16,852 nucleotides of DNA from CAYRFE01 sp964423645 [NCBI: uncultured bacterium] (GCA_964423645.1 CAYRFE010000047.1:1-16852); one strand, 5' to 3'; positions 1 to 8,292 are shown, counted from the first letter of the stretch. Made by a program: numbers and translations. Notes: generated by a model from the sequence alone, not told the origin.

Positions 1-446
1 GGAATAAAATATTTGCCGCTTGGCGATATGAACATCGGCGCAGCGATACGTCCGTCATTGACCAAATATTCATCAACAAAATCAAAACTTTTTTTCTTCG
101 CATCATAGTTGAAAAAGGATATTTTATTCAGCATATTATCGACCACATAAAGGCGGTTGTTATAAAAACCGCTGAGCATGATCGCCGGAGAAAACTCGCC
201 CGGGCCTTTTCCTTCTTTAGCATATGACCACAGTATCTTTCCCTCCGGCGAAAATAGAATTATTGAATTCGTTTTACGGTCGATCGCGGCAAAGTTGCCA
301 TCCACTTCGGTCACAAATCGCGGTTGCATCGGTTTTTCAAGCTTGACCGATCGTACATTTTTCATTTGTCCGAGCATCACGTCTTTTTCAGCAAATGCGC
401 AAGTAACGGCAAACAACACGGTCATTATAAATATACATAATTTCAT
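1..446 (-). CDS. Exported six-bladed beta-propeller protein (partial, C-terminus off the left edge)
   Basis: The reading frame is open from an ATG at 446-444 to the window edge, giving 148 residues with no stop. Residues 1-19 form a signal peptide (short basic start, hydrophobic core, AFA|E cleavage site), so the protein is exported. The segment after it has the blade pattern of NHL/six-bladed propeller proteins: strand pairs such as FAAIDRKTNSIILFSPEGKI, a GKGPGEF motif at residues 79-85, then RLYVVDNMLNKISFF. That GxGPGEF turn is typical of the '6-bladed beta-propeller' family common in Bacteroidota/FCB genomes; the ligand is unknown. The start overlaps the stop of the upstream sigma-factor gene as ATGA, and AAAGGAAAG lies 7 nt before it, so translation is probably coupled. 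An NHL-repeat protein of another subfamily is possible. Confidence 0.75.
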   Translation of the reverse strand, partial: MKLCIFIMTVLFAVTCAFAEKDVMLGQMKNVRSVKLEKPMQPRFVTEVDGNFAAIDRKTNSIILFSPEGKILWSYAKEGKGPGEFSPAIMLSGFYNNRLYVVDNMLNKISFFNYDAKKKSFDFVDEYLVNDGRIAAPMFISPSGKYFI

Positions 447-1039
447 AAATCATCTTTCCTTTCATTGATCATTTCATCTATGATCTTTGCTTGTTCCAAT
501 GTTATTTTTTCTTCGGAAACAGTTACGGACATGTCCTTTGGATCTATGTGTACTCGCGTACATTTGGTATGCTGCAATTCTTCTTCAAGCATTTTTTTTG
601 CGCGAGATAAGCGCTGCTTTGAAAGATCAACAGAAATACCGAGAGAATCGGCGATCTCTTTATGGCTAATCCCCTTTTCAGACAGTTCAAATACTTCGCG
701 ATACATCTGAGGAAGCTGATTTAATACATAAGAAAGAAGTGAACACGCTCCTCGTATTTCGATCCTTCTACCCTGTTGACCTTCCGAACATTGATCATCA
801 AGCTCTACCGTATCCTTCTTAGAACGGTAAAAATCGGTGATCTTATTACGAACGATCTGATAGACCCAGGATTTGAATTTCTCCGGATCGTTCAGCGTAT
901 CGGATTTTTCCTGAGCTGCCATCAACGCATCATGCAGAATGTCGGATGCATCGGATTCATTGCGCACGGTCTTAACAATGAATGCGCGCAATTCATCGTA
1001 TAACTCAGGCTCGATCTTTATTTCTTTTTTTCGCAACAT
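443..1039 (-). CDS. ECF RNA polymerase sigma factor, SigZ-like
   Basis: A 198-residue sigma-70 family protein with only regions 2 and 4, as in ECF sigma factors. Region 2 spans about residues 12-74, with DASDILHDALMAAQ and the core/-10 binding stretch FKSWVYQIVRNKITDFYR. A linker precedes region 4 (about 104-152), which has LNQLPQMYREVFEL and the helix-turn-helix HKEIADSLGISVDLSKQRLSRAKKML. The pattern 'LKSWIYQIARNxIIDYYR' is that of the SigZ branch. A 45-residue C-terminal extension (CTRVHIDPKDMS...) follows; similar tails occur in SigZ relatives. I chose the ATG at 1039-1037 because AAGGAAG lies just upstream; an ATG at 1072 in the same frame lies deep inside the preceding gene and lacks such a site. 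The gene overlaps the upstream small gene by 22 nt and the downstream propeller gene by 4 nt. No classical anti-sigma gene is visible, so the partner could be the small Cys-rich protein. Confidence 0.9.
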   Translation of the reverse strand: MLRKKEIKIEPELYDELRAFIVKTVRNESDASDILHDALMAAQEKSDTLNDPEKFKSWVYQIVRNKITDFYRSKKDTVELDDQCSEGQQGRRIEIRGACSLLSYVLNQLPQMYREVFELSEKGISHKEIADSLGISVDLSKQRLSRAKKMLEEELQHTKCTRVHIDPKDMSVTVSEEKITLEQAKIIDEMINERKDDL

Positions 1040-1239
1040 TCTCCGTCTTCCTTTGTGATAATTGTATAACACCCACTGTCATTTTCACCGGAGCAGTCCA
1101 TCGTTTTTACAACGACCTTTTCAGGGCCGCCTTTCATGAGAACAATACACGCCTTCTCCCGGTTCCCGGCCTGAGCAAACAATTCGGCAACGGTCTGTTT
1201 TTCGTTCTCTTCGGTCACGCGGATACATTCCATATACAT
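1018..1239 (-). CDS. Small Cys-rich protein upstream of the ECF sigma factor, function unknown
   Basis: A 73-residue protein starting at an ATG at 1239-1237 with AAGGAGG directly upstream. The second ATG (1233-1231) has a more usual 10-nt spacing and would give 71 residues beginning MECIRV. There is no signal peptide or membrane segment, so it is probably cytoplasmic. It has six cysteines (C5, C31, C49, C57, and a CC pair at 68-69) and a charged C-terminus ending EKKK. I do not recognise the family. It overlaps the sigma-factor start by 22 nt and is the first gene of that operon. The Cys pattern would suit metal binding or redox sensing, but it lacks the HxxxCxxC motif of zinc anti-sigma factors, so an anti-sigma role is only a guess. 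Confidence 0.7.
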   Translation of the reverse strand: MYMECIRVTEENEKQTVAELFAQAGNREKACIVLMKGGPEKVVVKTMDCSGENDSGCYTIITKEDGECCEKKK

Positions 1240-1292
1240 AATACCTCCTTTTCTATGGTTTGCAACATCAATCACTAATATTGCATAATGTA

Positions 1293-1320
1293 TAGACGCA
1301 AAAGTCTCTGAAAGGTGACA
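1293..1320 (-). promoter_or_regulatory. Candidate ECF-sigma promoter for the small gene-sigma-propeller operon
   Basis: On the minus strand TGTCAC (1320-1315) is followed after 16 bp by CGTCTA (1298-1293). This resembles ECF-type promoters such as the TGTAAC/CGTC elements of Bacillus sigma-X-like factors, and fits the common habit of ECF factors driving their own operon. The transcript would start near 1286 and have a leader of about 45 nt. No comparably good housekeeping promoter was seen in this spot. The assignment is by eye. Confidence 0.45.
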
Positions 1321-1436
1321 ATGAACCTGTTGCGTACGGTACATTCACATGTTTAACTCACTTTTCAAAATCAGTGAAGTTTCTTTAAACCATTTTACTT
1401 TTTCTGCCATATTTTTATTTGCGCCTATTTTTTCTC

Positions 1437-1464
1437 TTGCATGAAAAATTTTTTCGGGTATATT
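1437..1464 (+). promoter_or_regulatory. Weak sigma-70-like promoter candidate for the ABC exporter operon
   Basis: TTGCAT (1437-1442), a 16-bp spacer and TATATT (1459-1464) face the exporter genes. The -10 fits the consensus in five of six positions but the -35 in only three. An alternative -10 is the perfect TATAAT at 1500-1505, which has no recognisable -35. Confidence 0.35.
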
Positions 1465-1577
1465 TGACTAACCACTATAGGAAGAAGAGATGAGCAACTT
1501 ATAATCTACATATCAATTTGATCCGTCGGCGTCAGACCTTTACGTTTTCGAAATTATTACATCTTAAGGAGAATGCT

Positions 1578-3338
1578 ATGGCACGATTTTTTACATTATT
1601 ACGTTATATAAAGCGCTTATGGCCGTATATCAACGATCATATTTCACAATTTACCATCGGTTTTATTCTCATGCTTCTTGTATCTGTCTCCCAACTTGCA
1701 GGGCCGCTTATTTTGCGTCATATCATTGATGTAAGCATGAAAGAAAAAGATATACACAGCATGTTGTATTCCGGACTTCTTTATTTGGGTATCATTATCG
1801 CAATGGGAATCTTTACTTATTATGAAACGATCATTGTCGCAAAGCTCGGATTACGTGTTGTTATTCGTATTAAAAATGACATTTTCAAGCATCTTTTGGA
1901 ATTACCGGTCTCATTCTTTGATACTCATCAGGTCGGCGAATTAATGGCACGTGTAGAAAGCGACACCGAACGCGTAAAAGAACTCTTTTCACGCGTTGTG
2001 TTGATGATACTCAACAATGCGTTTTTCTTCGTCGGTATGTTTGTGATATTTTACTCAATGAACCCCAAGCTTGCATCATATTTGCTCATACCGGTCCCAT
2101 TTGTAATGATCATCATCTTCATGGTGTTCGGATATTTGCGGAAATTCTATAAGAAAGTTCGTGTGCTTTATGCGGAGATCACCGGGATACTCACTGAATA
2201 TATGCAAGGAATATTTATCGTCCAATTATATAATCGGGCGAAACACGTGTTGGAATTACTGGATAAAAAAGCTCGCGATAAGCGTGGTGTTGAGGTCAAA
2301 GCATCGATATTGGAATATTCCTTTTTTGGATTTTTACAATTCCTTATCGGCACAGTACTGGTCATTGTAATTGTCAAAATGCTCTCTCCCGGTATAATCG
2401 GCGGCGTGATTACGTTGGGAACATTGGTCGTCTTTCTAGATTACAGCCGACGACTCTTTGAACCGCTTATGGCGATCGCTGAAAATATACGCAGTATGCA
2501 ACAGGCATCGGTTTCGCTTAAGAGAATATTTGATATCTTGGATATCCCGTCGGAACACTCACAGGATAATCCCCTTCCTGTTCATTTTGACCATGAGATC
2601 CGATTCGAAAATGTTACCTTTGCATACAAAGAGAACGAACCTGTTTTAAAGAACGTCTCATTTTCGATACCGAAAGGTAAAACGATCGCATTGGTAGGAC
2701 CTTCAGGTAGCGGAAAGACTACGACGATAAGCCTCTTGACCGGATTTTACACGATCACCGAAGGTACGATCTCCGTTGACGGTATACCGATTCAACGGTT
2801 TGACCTTCATGAATGGCGTAAAAAAATTGGTTTGGTACTGCAAGACATTTATCTTTTTCCGGGGAATATTCTTGAGAATATACGCGTCTACAACGATACG
2901 ATTACAGACGACGCAGTTGAACAAGCAGTCAAAACAGTTCATGCTGAAGACTTTTTAGCACGGCTTGATGACGGTTTACACTCCGAGTTACACGAACGCG
3001 GTCAAAACATCTCAATGGGCGAAAAACAACTTTTGAGTTTTGCCCGCGCATTGGCATTCTCGCCTGAGATCATTGTTATGGATGAAGCAACCGCATCGAT
3101 AGATGTCAACACCGAGAAAAAAATTCAAGACAGTATGCATACCCTTTTACAAGGAAAAACGGCTGTCATCGTTGCACATCGCCTCTCATCGATAATGAAT
3201 GCCGATATGATATTGTTTTTTAAAAACGGGGAGATCATCGCACGCGGCACACACGACGAATTACTATCAATCAGTGATGATTACGCGAATCTGGTTCGCT
3301 TGCAATTTATGCATACGACCGAACCGGTCATGGAATAA
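1578..3338 (+). CDS. ABC exporter half-transporter, subunit A (intact Walker B, degenerate signature)
   Basis: A 586-residue type IV ABC exporter half: an N-terminal membrane domain (about 20-310, six helices, with ELPVSFFDTHQVGELMARVESDT as the usual first intracellular-loop region) fused to an ATPase domain (about 340-580). The ATPase has Walker A GPSGSGKT at 374-381, Q-loop Q422, Walker B IIVMDEATASID with catalytic E503 and switch histidine H534. The signature motif is abnormal: SMGEK at 479-483 instead of SGGQ. I chose the ATG at 1578 because AAGGAG lies 6 nt upstream; an in-frame start at 1518 would add 20 residues with no family match. The gene is followed after 13 nt by subunit B. The substrate (drug, lipid or peptide) cannot be told from sequence. 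Confidence 0.93.
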   Translation: MARFFTLLRYIKRLWPYINDHISQFTIGFILMLLVSVSQLAGPLILRHIIDVSMKEKDIHSMLYSGLLYLGIIIAMGIFTYYETIIVAKLGLRVVIRIKNDIFKHLLELPVSFFDTHQVGELMARVESDTERVKELFSRVVLMILNNAFFFVGMFVIFYSMNPKLASYLLIPVPFVMIIIFMVFGYLRKFYKKVRVLYAEITGILTEYMQGIFIVQLYNRAKHVLELLDKKARDKRGVEVKASILEYSFFGFLQFLIGTVLVIVIVKMLSPGIIGGVITLGTLVVFLDYSRRLFEPLMAIAENIRSMQQASVSLKRIFDILDIPSEHSQDNPLPVHFDHEIRFENVTFAYKENEPVLKNVSFSIPKGKTIALVGPSGSGKTTTISLLTGFYTITEGTISVDGIPIQRFDLHEWRKKIGLVLQDIYLFPGNILENIRVYNDTITDDAVEQAVKTVHAEDFLARLDDGLHSELHERGQNISMGEKQLLSFARALAFSPEIIVMDEATASIDVNTEKKIQDSMHTLLQGKTAVIVAHRLSSIMNADMILFFKNGEIIARGTHDELLSISDDYANLVRLQFMHTTEPVME

Positions 3339-3351
3339 AGGAGTTATGTTT

Positions 3352-5109
3352 ATGAAACATATACGATGGATCGCACATATATGGAAAGAGCGAAAATGGC
3401 TTGTGCTTCTCCTCTTCTTTTTAACGTTATTATCAAGTGCCGTAGCAGTGCTTTATCCGTATGTATTCATGCGTCTTATCGACCTGTTATCAAAAATTTT
3501 GGGCGACCCCGCATCTGTGGAGAATCCCTATGCTGAGATTAACAAGATCATAATGCTCCTTCTTGCAGTGGGATTGAGCGGATTTATCGCTTCATTTTTC
3601 CCCGGTATACGCGGCGCAACAAATGTAGTATTTGAATATCTTATCCGCAAGAAATTCTTTGCCAAAATACTTGGGAAAGACTATACGTTCTTTCAGAATT
3701 TTAAAACGGGTGATCTCGTCACACGCCTTACCAGTGATATAACCGATTTTTCGAGTGTTTCCTGGTTCTTATGCTCCGGCATTTTTCGGGCGGTAGAGTC
3801 GATCAGTAAGCTTGCGTTTTGTTTGACGGCAATGTTTTTTATAAACCCGAAACTGACATTGCTTTCAATTATCCCGCTTCCGATTATGATACTGATTTTC
3901 TATTTTACCGAAGAGAAGATCTACGAGACCTTTCGTAAAAACCAAGAGGCCATTAGCGATATTAATAATCAACTTGAAATGAGTTTTTCAGGTGTGCGAA
4001 TAATCAAAGCATTTGCATGTGAAAAAAAATATCATCGATTTTTTGATAATGCTCTTTCAAAACGGTTTTCAACCGAGATGAATGTTATCAAATTAGAAAC
4101 GACGCTGATGCTCATTTATCAGTATATTGATTATTTCGCACAGATCGGGGTTATTTTCTTCGGCGGGTATATGGTCATACAAAATGATATATCGATCGGC
4201 GTATTCTATGCATTCTACAATTATCTCGGAATGCTCATCTTCCCGATACTTGATATTCCGCAATTGTTCATTTCCGGTAAGCGTGCATTTGTGAATATCG
4301 ATCGACTTGAGGAGATCGATCACGCGTCTCCCGTCGTGAGTCGGGGATCTCAATATTCGATAGACACCATTGAATCTATTCGGTTCAACAATGTCACTTT
4401 CTACCACGAAGGTCGTACGAGTCCGATCGTTGAAGACCTTACGTTTGAAGTAAAACGGGGCGAAAAAGTCGTCGTGGTCGGACCTGTCGGTGCGGGTAAA
4501 TCAACATTATTAGGTTTGTTGACAGGCTTTTTACCTCCTCATTCAGGTTCGATAGAAATTAACGGGATTTCGATTGATAAAATTGACATATCATCCTTTC
4601 GTGAAAAAATTGGGTTTGTCCCGCAGGATCCGATTCTTTTCAGCGGAACATTACGGGAAAACATCGCATTTGGAAACGATGCGATGACGGAATCGGATTT
4701 TGATGATGCGGTCACGATATCACAGATGAAAAGTGAGATCGACACATTCAGTCAAAAAGCCGATACACGGGTCGGCCAACGAGGGGTAAGTGTTTCCGGA
4801 GGACAAAAACAACGACTTGCGATTGCACGTGCGTTGGTACGAAAACCGGAATTACTGCTCTTGGATGATATCACTGCAAGTCTTGACGCAGAAAATGAAG
4901 CGCGATTATGGAGCGATATCAATAAAAATTTTAATGATATCACATGCTTTACGATATCTCACCGACTGTCCACGATCCAGTTTGGAGATACCGTGTTATA
5001 TATTGATAACGGTTCTCTGATAGGACACGGCACTCATGCCGAGATGTTGCAAAACAAAGCGTACGAATTGTTTATTTCAGCACATTTCAATCATGCAATT
5101 GCTGAATAA
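3352..5109 (+). CDS. ABC exporter half-transporter, subunit B (canonical signature, Asp in Walker B)
   Basis: A 585-residue partner of the preceding half-transporter, with a six-helix membrane domain (about 15-310) and an ATPase domain (about 343-575). Walker A is GPVGAGKS (377-384), Q425 is the Q-loop, the signature is intact (VSGGQKQRLAIARAL, 481-495) and H537 is the switch histidine. The Walker B catalytic glutamate is replaced by aspartate (LLLLDDITASLD, D506). Together with subunit A's altered signature this puts both defects in the same composite ATP site, the arrangement known for heterodimeric exporters such as TM287/288. I chose the ATG at 3352 because AAAGGAG (3337-3343) is 8 nt away; the ATG at 3346 would be only 2 nt from it. 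The Shine-Dalgarno site overlaps the stop of subunit A, so the two are co-translated. Confidence 0.93.
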   Translation: MKHIRWIAHIWKERKWLVLLLFFLTLLSSAVAVLYPYVFMRLIDLLSKILGDPASVENPYAEINKIIMLLLAVGLSGFIASFFPGIRGATNVVFEYLIRKKFFAKILGKDYTFFQNFKTGDLVTRLTSDITDFSSVSWFLCSGIFRAVESISKLAFCLTAMFFINPKLTLLSIIPLPIMILIFYFTEEKIYETFRKNQEAISDINNQLEMSFSGVRIIKAFACEKKYHRFFDNALSKRFSTEMNVIKLETTLMLIYQYIDYFAQIGVIFFGGYMVIQNDISIGVFYAFYNYLGMLIFPILDIPQLFISGKRAFVNIDRLEEIDHASPVVSRGSQYSIDTIESIRFNNVTFYHEGRTSPIVEDLTFEVKRGEKVVVVGPVGAGKSTLLGLLTGFLPPHSGSIEINGISIDKIDISSFREKIGFVPQDPILFSGTLRENIAFGNDAMTESDFDDAVTISQMKSEIDTFSQKADTRVGQRGVSVSGGQKQRLAIARALVRKPELLLLDDITASLDAENEARLWSDINKNFNDITCFTISHRLSTIQFGDTVLYIDNGSLIGHGTHAEMLQNKAYELFISAHFNHAIAE

Positions 5110-5130
5110 GCATACCGGATAGAAGGAAAA

Positions 5131-5159
5131 TTGAAAGGCGGGGAAACTCGCCTTTTCAA
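5131..5159. terminator. Hairpin between convergent genes, probable bidirectional terminator
   Basis: TTGAAAGGCG (5131-5140), an 8-nt loop, then CGCCTTTTCAA (5149-5159) pair with one bulged T. It sits 21 nt after the exporter operon and about 50 nt beyond the end of the convergent minus-strand gene. On the minus strand the stem runs into AATTTTCC, giving a short U-tract; on the plus strand the T-run lies inside the stem. Terminator function is therefore plausible but not textbook. Confidence 0.5.
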
Positions 5160-5205
5160 GTGAGATTGTTGCGCTCAAAGATCAGATAACACACTTTTGG
5201 AAAAA

Positions 5206-5958
5206 TTATACCCGCACCGTTTTGTTCATTCTATCTGATATCCATGGCATGAGAAAGTGTCTTACAAGTCTCGAAGAAGCCCATTGATGATAGTGGCAAA
5301 ATGTATCCGATGGGTTTTTAAATATATCCCGGACACTGTCCCATTGACGTTGTATATCAATACTGCTTTTGTCATTTTTTTGTTTTTCAAGTCGCTTTTT
5401 TTCCAATTCTTCAAGTTTTCTGTTAATTATTTCTCTTTGCTTTTTATATATTGAGAAATTTTCCTCACCGATAATCACACGTCGCTCACTGTATACTGGT
5501 TGATTATTCACAAATGATGGTTCGGCAGAAATATAAGGGCGACGAGAGAGATAATTCCTACATCTGACCGCCATGGTATAAACAATAGGGTCTTTCATAA
5601 CTTTTATATCATCATATTTAAATTTAAAAACGAGGTCAACTACTTGATTTTTATTAGCAATAATATGTTTTTCATCCAATACTTCAATTCTACGCTCAAC
5701 ATCACCTAAATCTGATACATCCAGTCGTACTGAATCATTGTATTTTTTTCCGCTAATATTTTTTAGAGTTACTTTTACTTGATATGATTGACCTTTCAAT
5801 AATATAGAGTAATCATTATCTATAATTTTAACGGGCTTACCTTCCTGGTCCTGAAGAAAATAACTAAGTATTTCAAATACTGCAATCGGTTCTTGTGCAA
5901 AACACGTTACTCTTAATGACGGAATAAACATCACAAGCAAAATAAGTATTTTTTTCAT
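5206..5958 (-). CDS. Exported protein of unknown function with a charged coiled-coil segment
   Basis: A 250-residue protein with a clear signal peptide (MKKILILLVMFIPS..., likely cleavage at CFA|Q after residue 21). Residues about 27-140 have alternating hydrophobic strands (QSYQVKVTLKNISG, QVVDLVFKFKYDD), suggesting a beta-sandwich such as an Ig-like or DUF4352-type fold, but I do not recognise a family. Residues about 172-200 are very rich in K, E, R and L and should form a helix or short coiled coil. The tail (HYHQWASSRLVRHF...) is basic. AAGGAGG stands 2-4 nt upstream region of the ATG at 5958, and a good promoter lies about 100 nt before it, so it appears to be a single-gene unit. It is visibly more AT-rich than its neighbours, which could mean recent acquisition or weak constraint. 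Confidence 0.8.
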   Translation of the reverse strand: MKKILILLVMFIPSLRVTCFAQEPIAVFEILSYFLQDQEGKPVKIIDNDYSILLKGQSYQVKVTLKNISGKKYNDSVRLDVSDLGDVERRIEVLDEKHIIANKNQVVDLVFKFKYDDIKVMKDPIVYTMAVRCRNYLSRRPYISAEPSFVNNQPVYSERRVIIGEENFSIYKKQREIINRKLEELEKKRLEKQKNDKSSIDIQRQWDSVRDIFKNPSDTFCHYHQWASSRLVRHFLMPWISDRMNKTVRV

Positions 5959-6055
5959 ACTTCCTCCTTCTTTTTATATATCAACGCCTCTCAGCATTAT
6001 TTCCCGTGCCCTCAAATGCACATTTAAACATTTCATTGTTTGAAAAAATCGTTCT

Positions 6056-6083
6056 ATCATAAGTAATATCTTATCATTGTCCA
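6056..6083 (-). promoter_or_regulatory. Sigma-70-like promoter for the exported protein at 5206-5958
   Basis: On the minus strand TGGACA (6083-6078) and TATGAT (6061-6056) are separated by 16 bp, each with one mismatch to consensus. Transcription would start near 6049, leaving a leader of about 90 nt before the ATG at 5958. The leader includes a small AAACA/TGTTT hairpin. Confidence 0.55.
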
Positions 6084-6135
6084 TATTTCAGGGCATAATA
6101 AAACTAATCTCTCGCACACAGAAATGACATGTTCT

Positions 6136-8292
6136 TTACAACGGTTCTTTACGTTTCAACCGTTTCACCGCTTCAGCAGTACCTATAACAATCAATCGAT
6201 CACCCGCGAGTAGTTTTTCCGACGGATTTATCGTAGTTATCTGAATATCTCCCCTGCGTATACCGGCCAACGTGACACCGAACATTTGGCGAACCCGAAT
6301 ATCGGCGATCGTTTTACCTGATAACGAAGAATTGTCAGATAATGCAATTTCTGCATGTTCGAAATGGTCACCTGTTTTTATGTCTTCACTCATTTCAGGT
6401 GCATTGATGACATATTCCGCGTCTTTTAAACCTACGGCCGGCCCCATTATCAACAACCGATCGCCCGGAAAAACTCTAAAATCAGGTTCAGGATCAAAAT
6501 GCACATGCCCGGCCCTGCTTATCGCCAAGATGGAAACCCCTGTCGCTGTCCGCAACGGTATGTCACGTATCACTTTTCCCGCGGCTGATGAATCGGTTCG
6601 TATCCGTACGTCAAGAAAAGAAATCGGCCAATTGATGTTTTCAGGTAAAAAATCCATCGCATAGGTCAACGCATCTGCCGCTTGTTCTGTCGCATCAGCA
6701 AACGGTCGAAATACAAGATGTGCTCCCGCCTGAATATATTCATTTGCTTCTTCATCATTCGTTGCGGTCAGAGCGATCTTACCCGTATATCCGTTTGCCT
6801 TCAAATTACCGAGAAACACAAGACTCATTTCTTTTGATCGCACCGTACTCACTATCCATCGTGTTGTCGCACATGGAAGTTGCGGGTATATCTCCGGATC
6901 GGTCATGTCTCCGTATATGACCGGAATCCCTTTTTCGCGCCATTTTTTTAATACATTCGGATCAAAATCGATACCTGATAACGTTTTATTTCTCCGGATA
7001 AGATATTCTGCTAGTCCTTGGCCATAATTACCCAACCCTACAAGGATCACGTCAAGTGCCTCAGACATTTTCAGCGTATTTATCGCTGATTCACGATAGG
7101 GATTTTTTCGTTCAAACACACGAAGCATTGGTGAAAGTAATGAATAAAGCTTCGCTGAGTATAGGATCATGTATGTGGAGAGAAAAATGGTCACTACCCC
7201 CACAAGAGTGATAAGACCGACCGTTTCGTTGGTGATATGCCCCATGCTTAATCCCAAGGCGGCAAGAATGAGAGAGAATTCGCTTATTTGAGCGACAGTC
7301 AACCCCGCCATAAATCCGGTTCTGCGACGATAGCCCATAAAACCCATTATCAGGATCACAATCAAAGGATTTCCGACCAATACGAACAATGAAAAAATCG
7401 TGGATTTCCCTAATTGTGCTCCGACTGTCGTCCAATCCAAACGGGCACCCAGATCAATGAAAAAGAACAAAAGTAAAAAATCCCTCAAACTTGTCAGACG
7501 CGCTCCTATGGAATCTTTAAATTCTGAGGACGCAAGCGATACTCCCGCTAAAAAAGCACCGACCTCTTTACTAAAACCGAGCAACTCACTGCCTGCCCCA
7601 AGCAGGACCGCCCATGCGATGGCAAACAGCGTGAGTAGTTCCAATGAATGAGCGAGACGTTGTGTGAGTAAAGGGATCACATATTTCATCATAATCATGA
7701 CGAATAATAAGATTCCCAATCCTTTTCCTATAATATATACCGTCAAGAGCAATGATGATCCGCTCTCTGCCGCTGCTGCTCCAAATGAGGTGAGCGCAAC
7801 GAGAGCAAGTATCGCCGCGATATCCTGTACGATCAAAAACCCGAGTGCGATCTGCCCGTGAAGTGAGTCTATCTCTTTTTTATCCGATAATAATTTCACC
7901 ACGATGATCGTACTTGAGAACGTCAGTGAGACGGCGACATATGCCGCACTGAGATATGACATGTGCATGGCTATTGCGATCAAAAATCCGAAAACCGAGG
8001 TAAACAGAATTTGCCCTAATCCCGTTGCAAGCGCGACCGGGCCGGTTGTACGTATCAGTTTTAAATCTAGTTTGAGCCCGACAATGAACAACAATAATGC
8101 GATACCGATTTGAGCAAGAAGTTCGATCTGTTCGTGGCTTTGTATAATGCCGAATCCTGCAGGCCCGGCAAGTATACCCGTCGCAAGAAACATAATCACA
8201 AGAGGTTGACGAAGTTTTTGCCCTGCAATACCAAATAGCGTGGCAAATCCCAGAATAATTGCCATTTCTACAAATGCATTTCCTATTATCAC
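6136..8292 (-). CDS. Kef-type cation:proton antiporter (CPA2) with TrkA-N and two TrkA-C domains
   Basis: A 718-residue inner-membrane protein. Residues about 5-385 are a Na+/H+ exchanger-type membrane domain with 11-13 helices. It contains SSTIIVVKLLSDK and GFLIVQDIAAI (Q156-D157), characteristic of the KefB/KefC group of the CPA2 family. Residues about 413-530 are a TrkA-N (RCK) Rossmann domain with GLGNYGQG and an acidic strand end (GIDFD). Two TrkA-C modules follow, about 565-632 and 655-712, each ending in GDRLxxxG. It probably exchanges K+ (or Na+) for protons under control of a nucleotide or other ligand bound by the RCK part. The start is a GTG at 8292-8290: GGAGGAGG (8309-8302) is 9 nt away, whereas the nearer ATG at 8300 is 1 nt from it and reads into a stop after three codons. 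The substrate ion is inferred from family only. Confidence 0.92.
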   Translation of the reverse strand: MIIGNAFVEMAIILGFATLFGIAGQKLRQPLVIMFLATGILAGPAGFGIIQSHEQIELLAQIGIALLLFIVGLKLDLKLIRTTGPVALATGLGQILFTSVFGFLIAIAMHMSYLSAAYVAVSLTFSSTIIVVKLLSDKKEIDSLHGQIALGFLIVQDIAAILALVALTSFGAAAAESGSSLLLTVYIIGKGLGILLFVMIMMKYVIPLLTQRLAHSLELLTLFAIAWAVLLGAGSELLGFSKEVGAFLAGVSLASSEFKDSIGARLTSLRDFLLLFFFIDLGARLDWTTVGAQLGKSTIFSLFVLVGNPLIVILIMGFMGYRRRTGFMAGLTVAQISEFSLILAALGLSMGHITNETVGLITLVGVVTIFLSTYMILYSAKLYSLLSPMLRVFERKNPYRESAINTLKMSEALDVILVGLGNYGQGLAEYLIRRNKTLSGIDFDPNVLKKWREKGIPVIYGDMTDPEIYPQLPCATTRWIVSTVRSKEMSLVFLGNLKANGYTGKIALTATNDEEANEYIQAGAHLVFRPFADATEQAADALTYAMDFLPENINWPISFLDVRIRTDSSAAGKVIRDIPLRTATGVSILAISRAGHVHFDPEPDFRVFPGDRLLIMGPAVGLKDAEYVINAPEMSEDIKTGDHFEHAEIALSDNSSLSGKTIADIRVRQMFGVTLAGIRRGDIQITTINPSEKLLAGDRLIVIGTAEAVKRLKRKEPL

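Larger units (their letters stand above)
1240..1577. other. Divergent intergenic region between the sigma operon and the ABC exporter
   Basis: A 338-bp gap between two divergent units. It holds the ECF-like promoter facing left (1293-1320), the candidate promoter facing right (1437-1464), a separate TATAAT at 1500-1505 without a good -35, and a four-codon reading frame (ATG AGC AAC TTA TAA) around 1490-1504. AT-rich stretches lie in 1390-1450. I see no RNA gene or longer coding sequence. Confidence 0.6.

Noticed and set aside
1490-1504. Tiny leader peptide (ATG AGC AAC TTA TAA) before the ABC exporter
   Set aside because: Four codons with no regulatory hairpin or codon run; most likely chance.
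5257-5454. Plus-strand frame opposite the exported protein gene
   Set aside because: No Shine-Dalgarno site, low-complexity F/L-rich sequence, and wholly antisense to a gene with a signal peptide, SD site and promoter.
5959-6135. Terminator for the antiporter gene
   Set aside because: No stem followed by a T-run could be found on the minus strand after 6136; termination may be Rho-dependent or read through.
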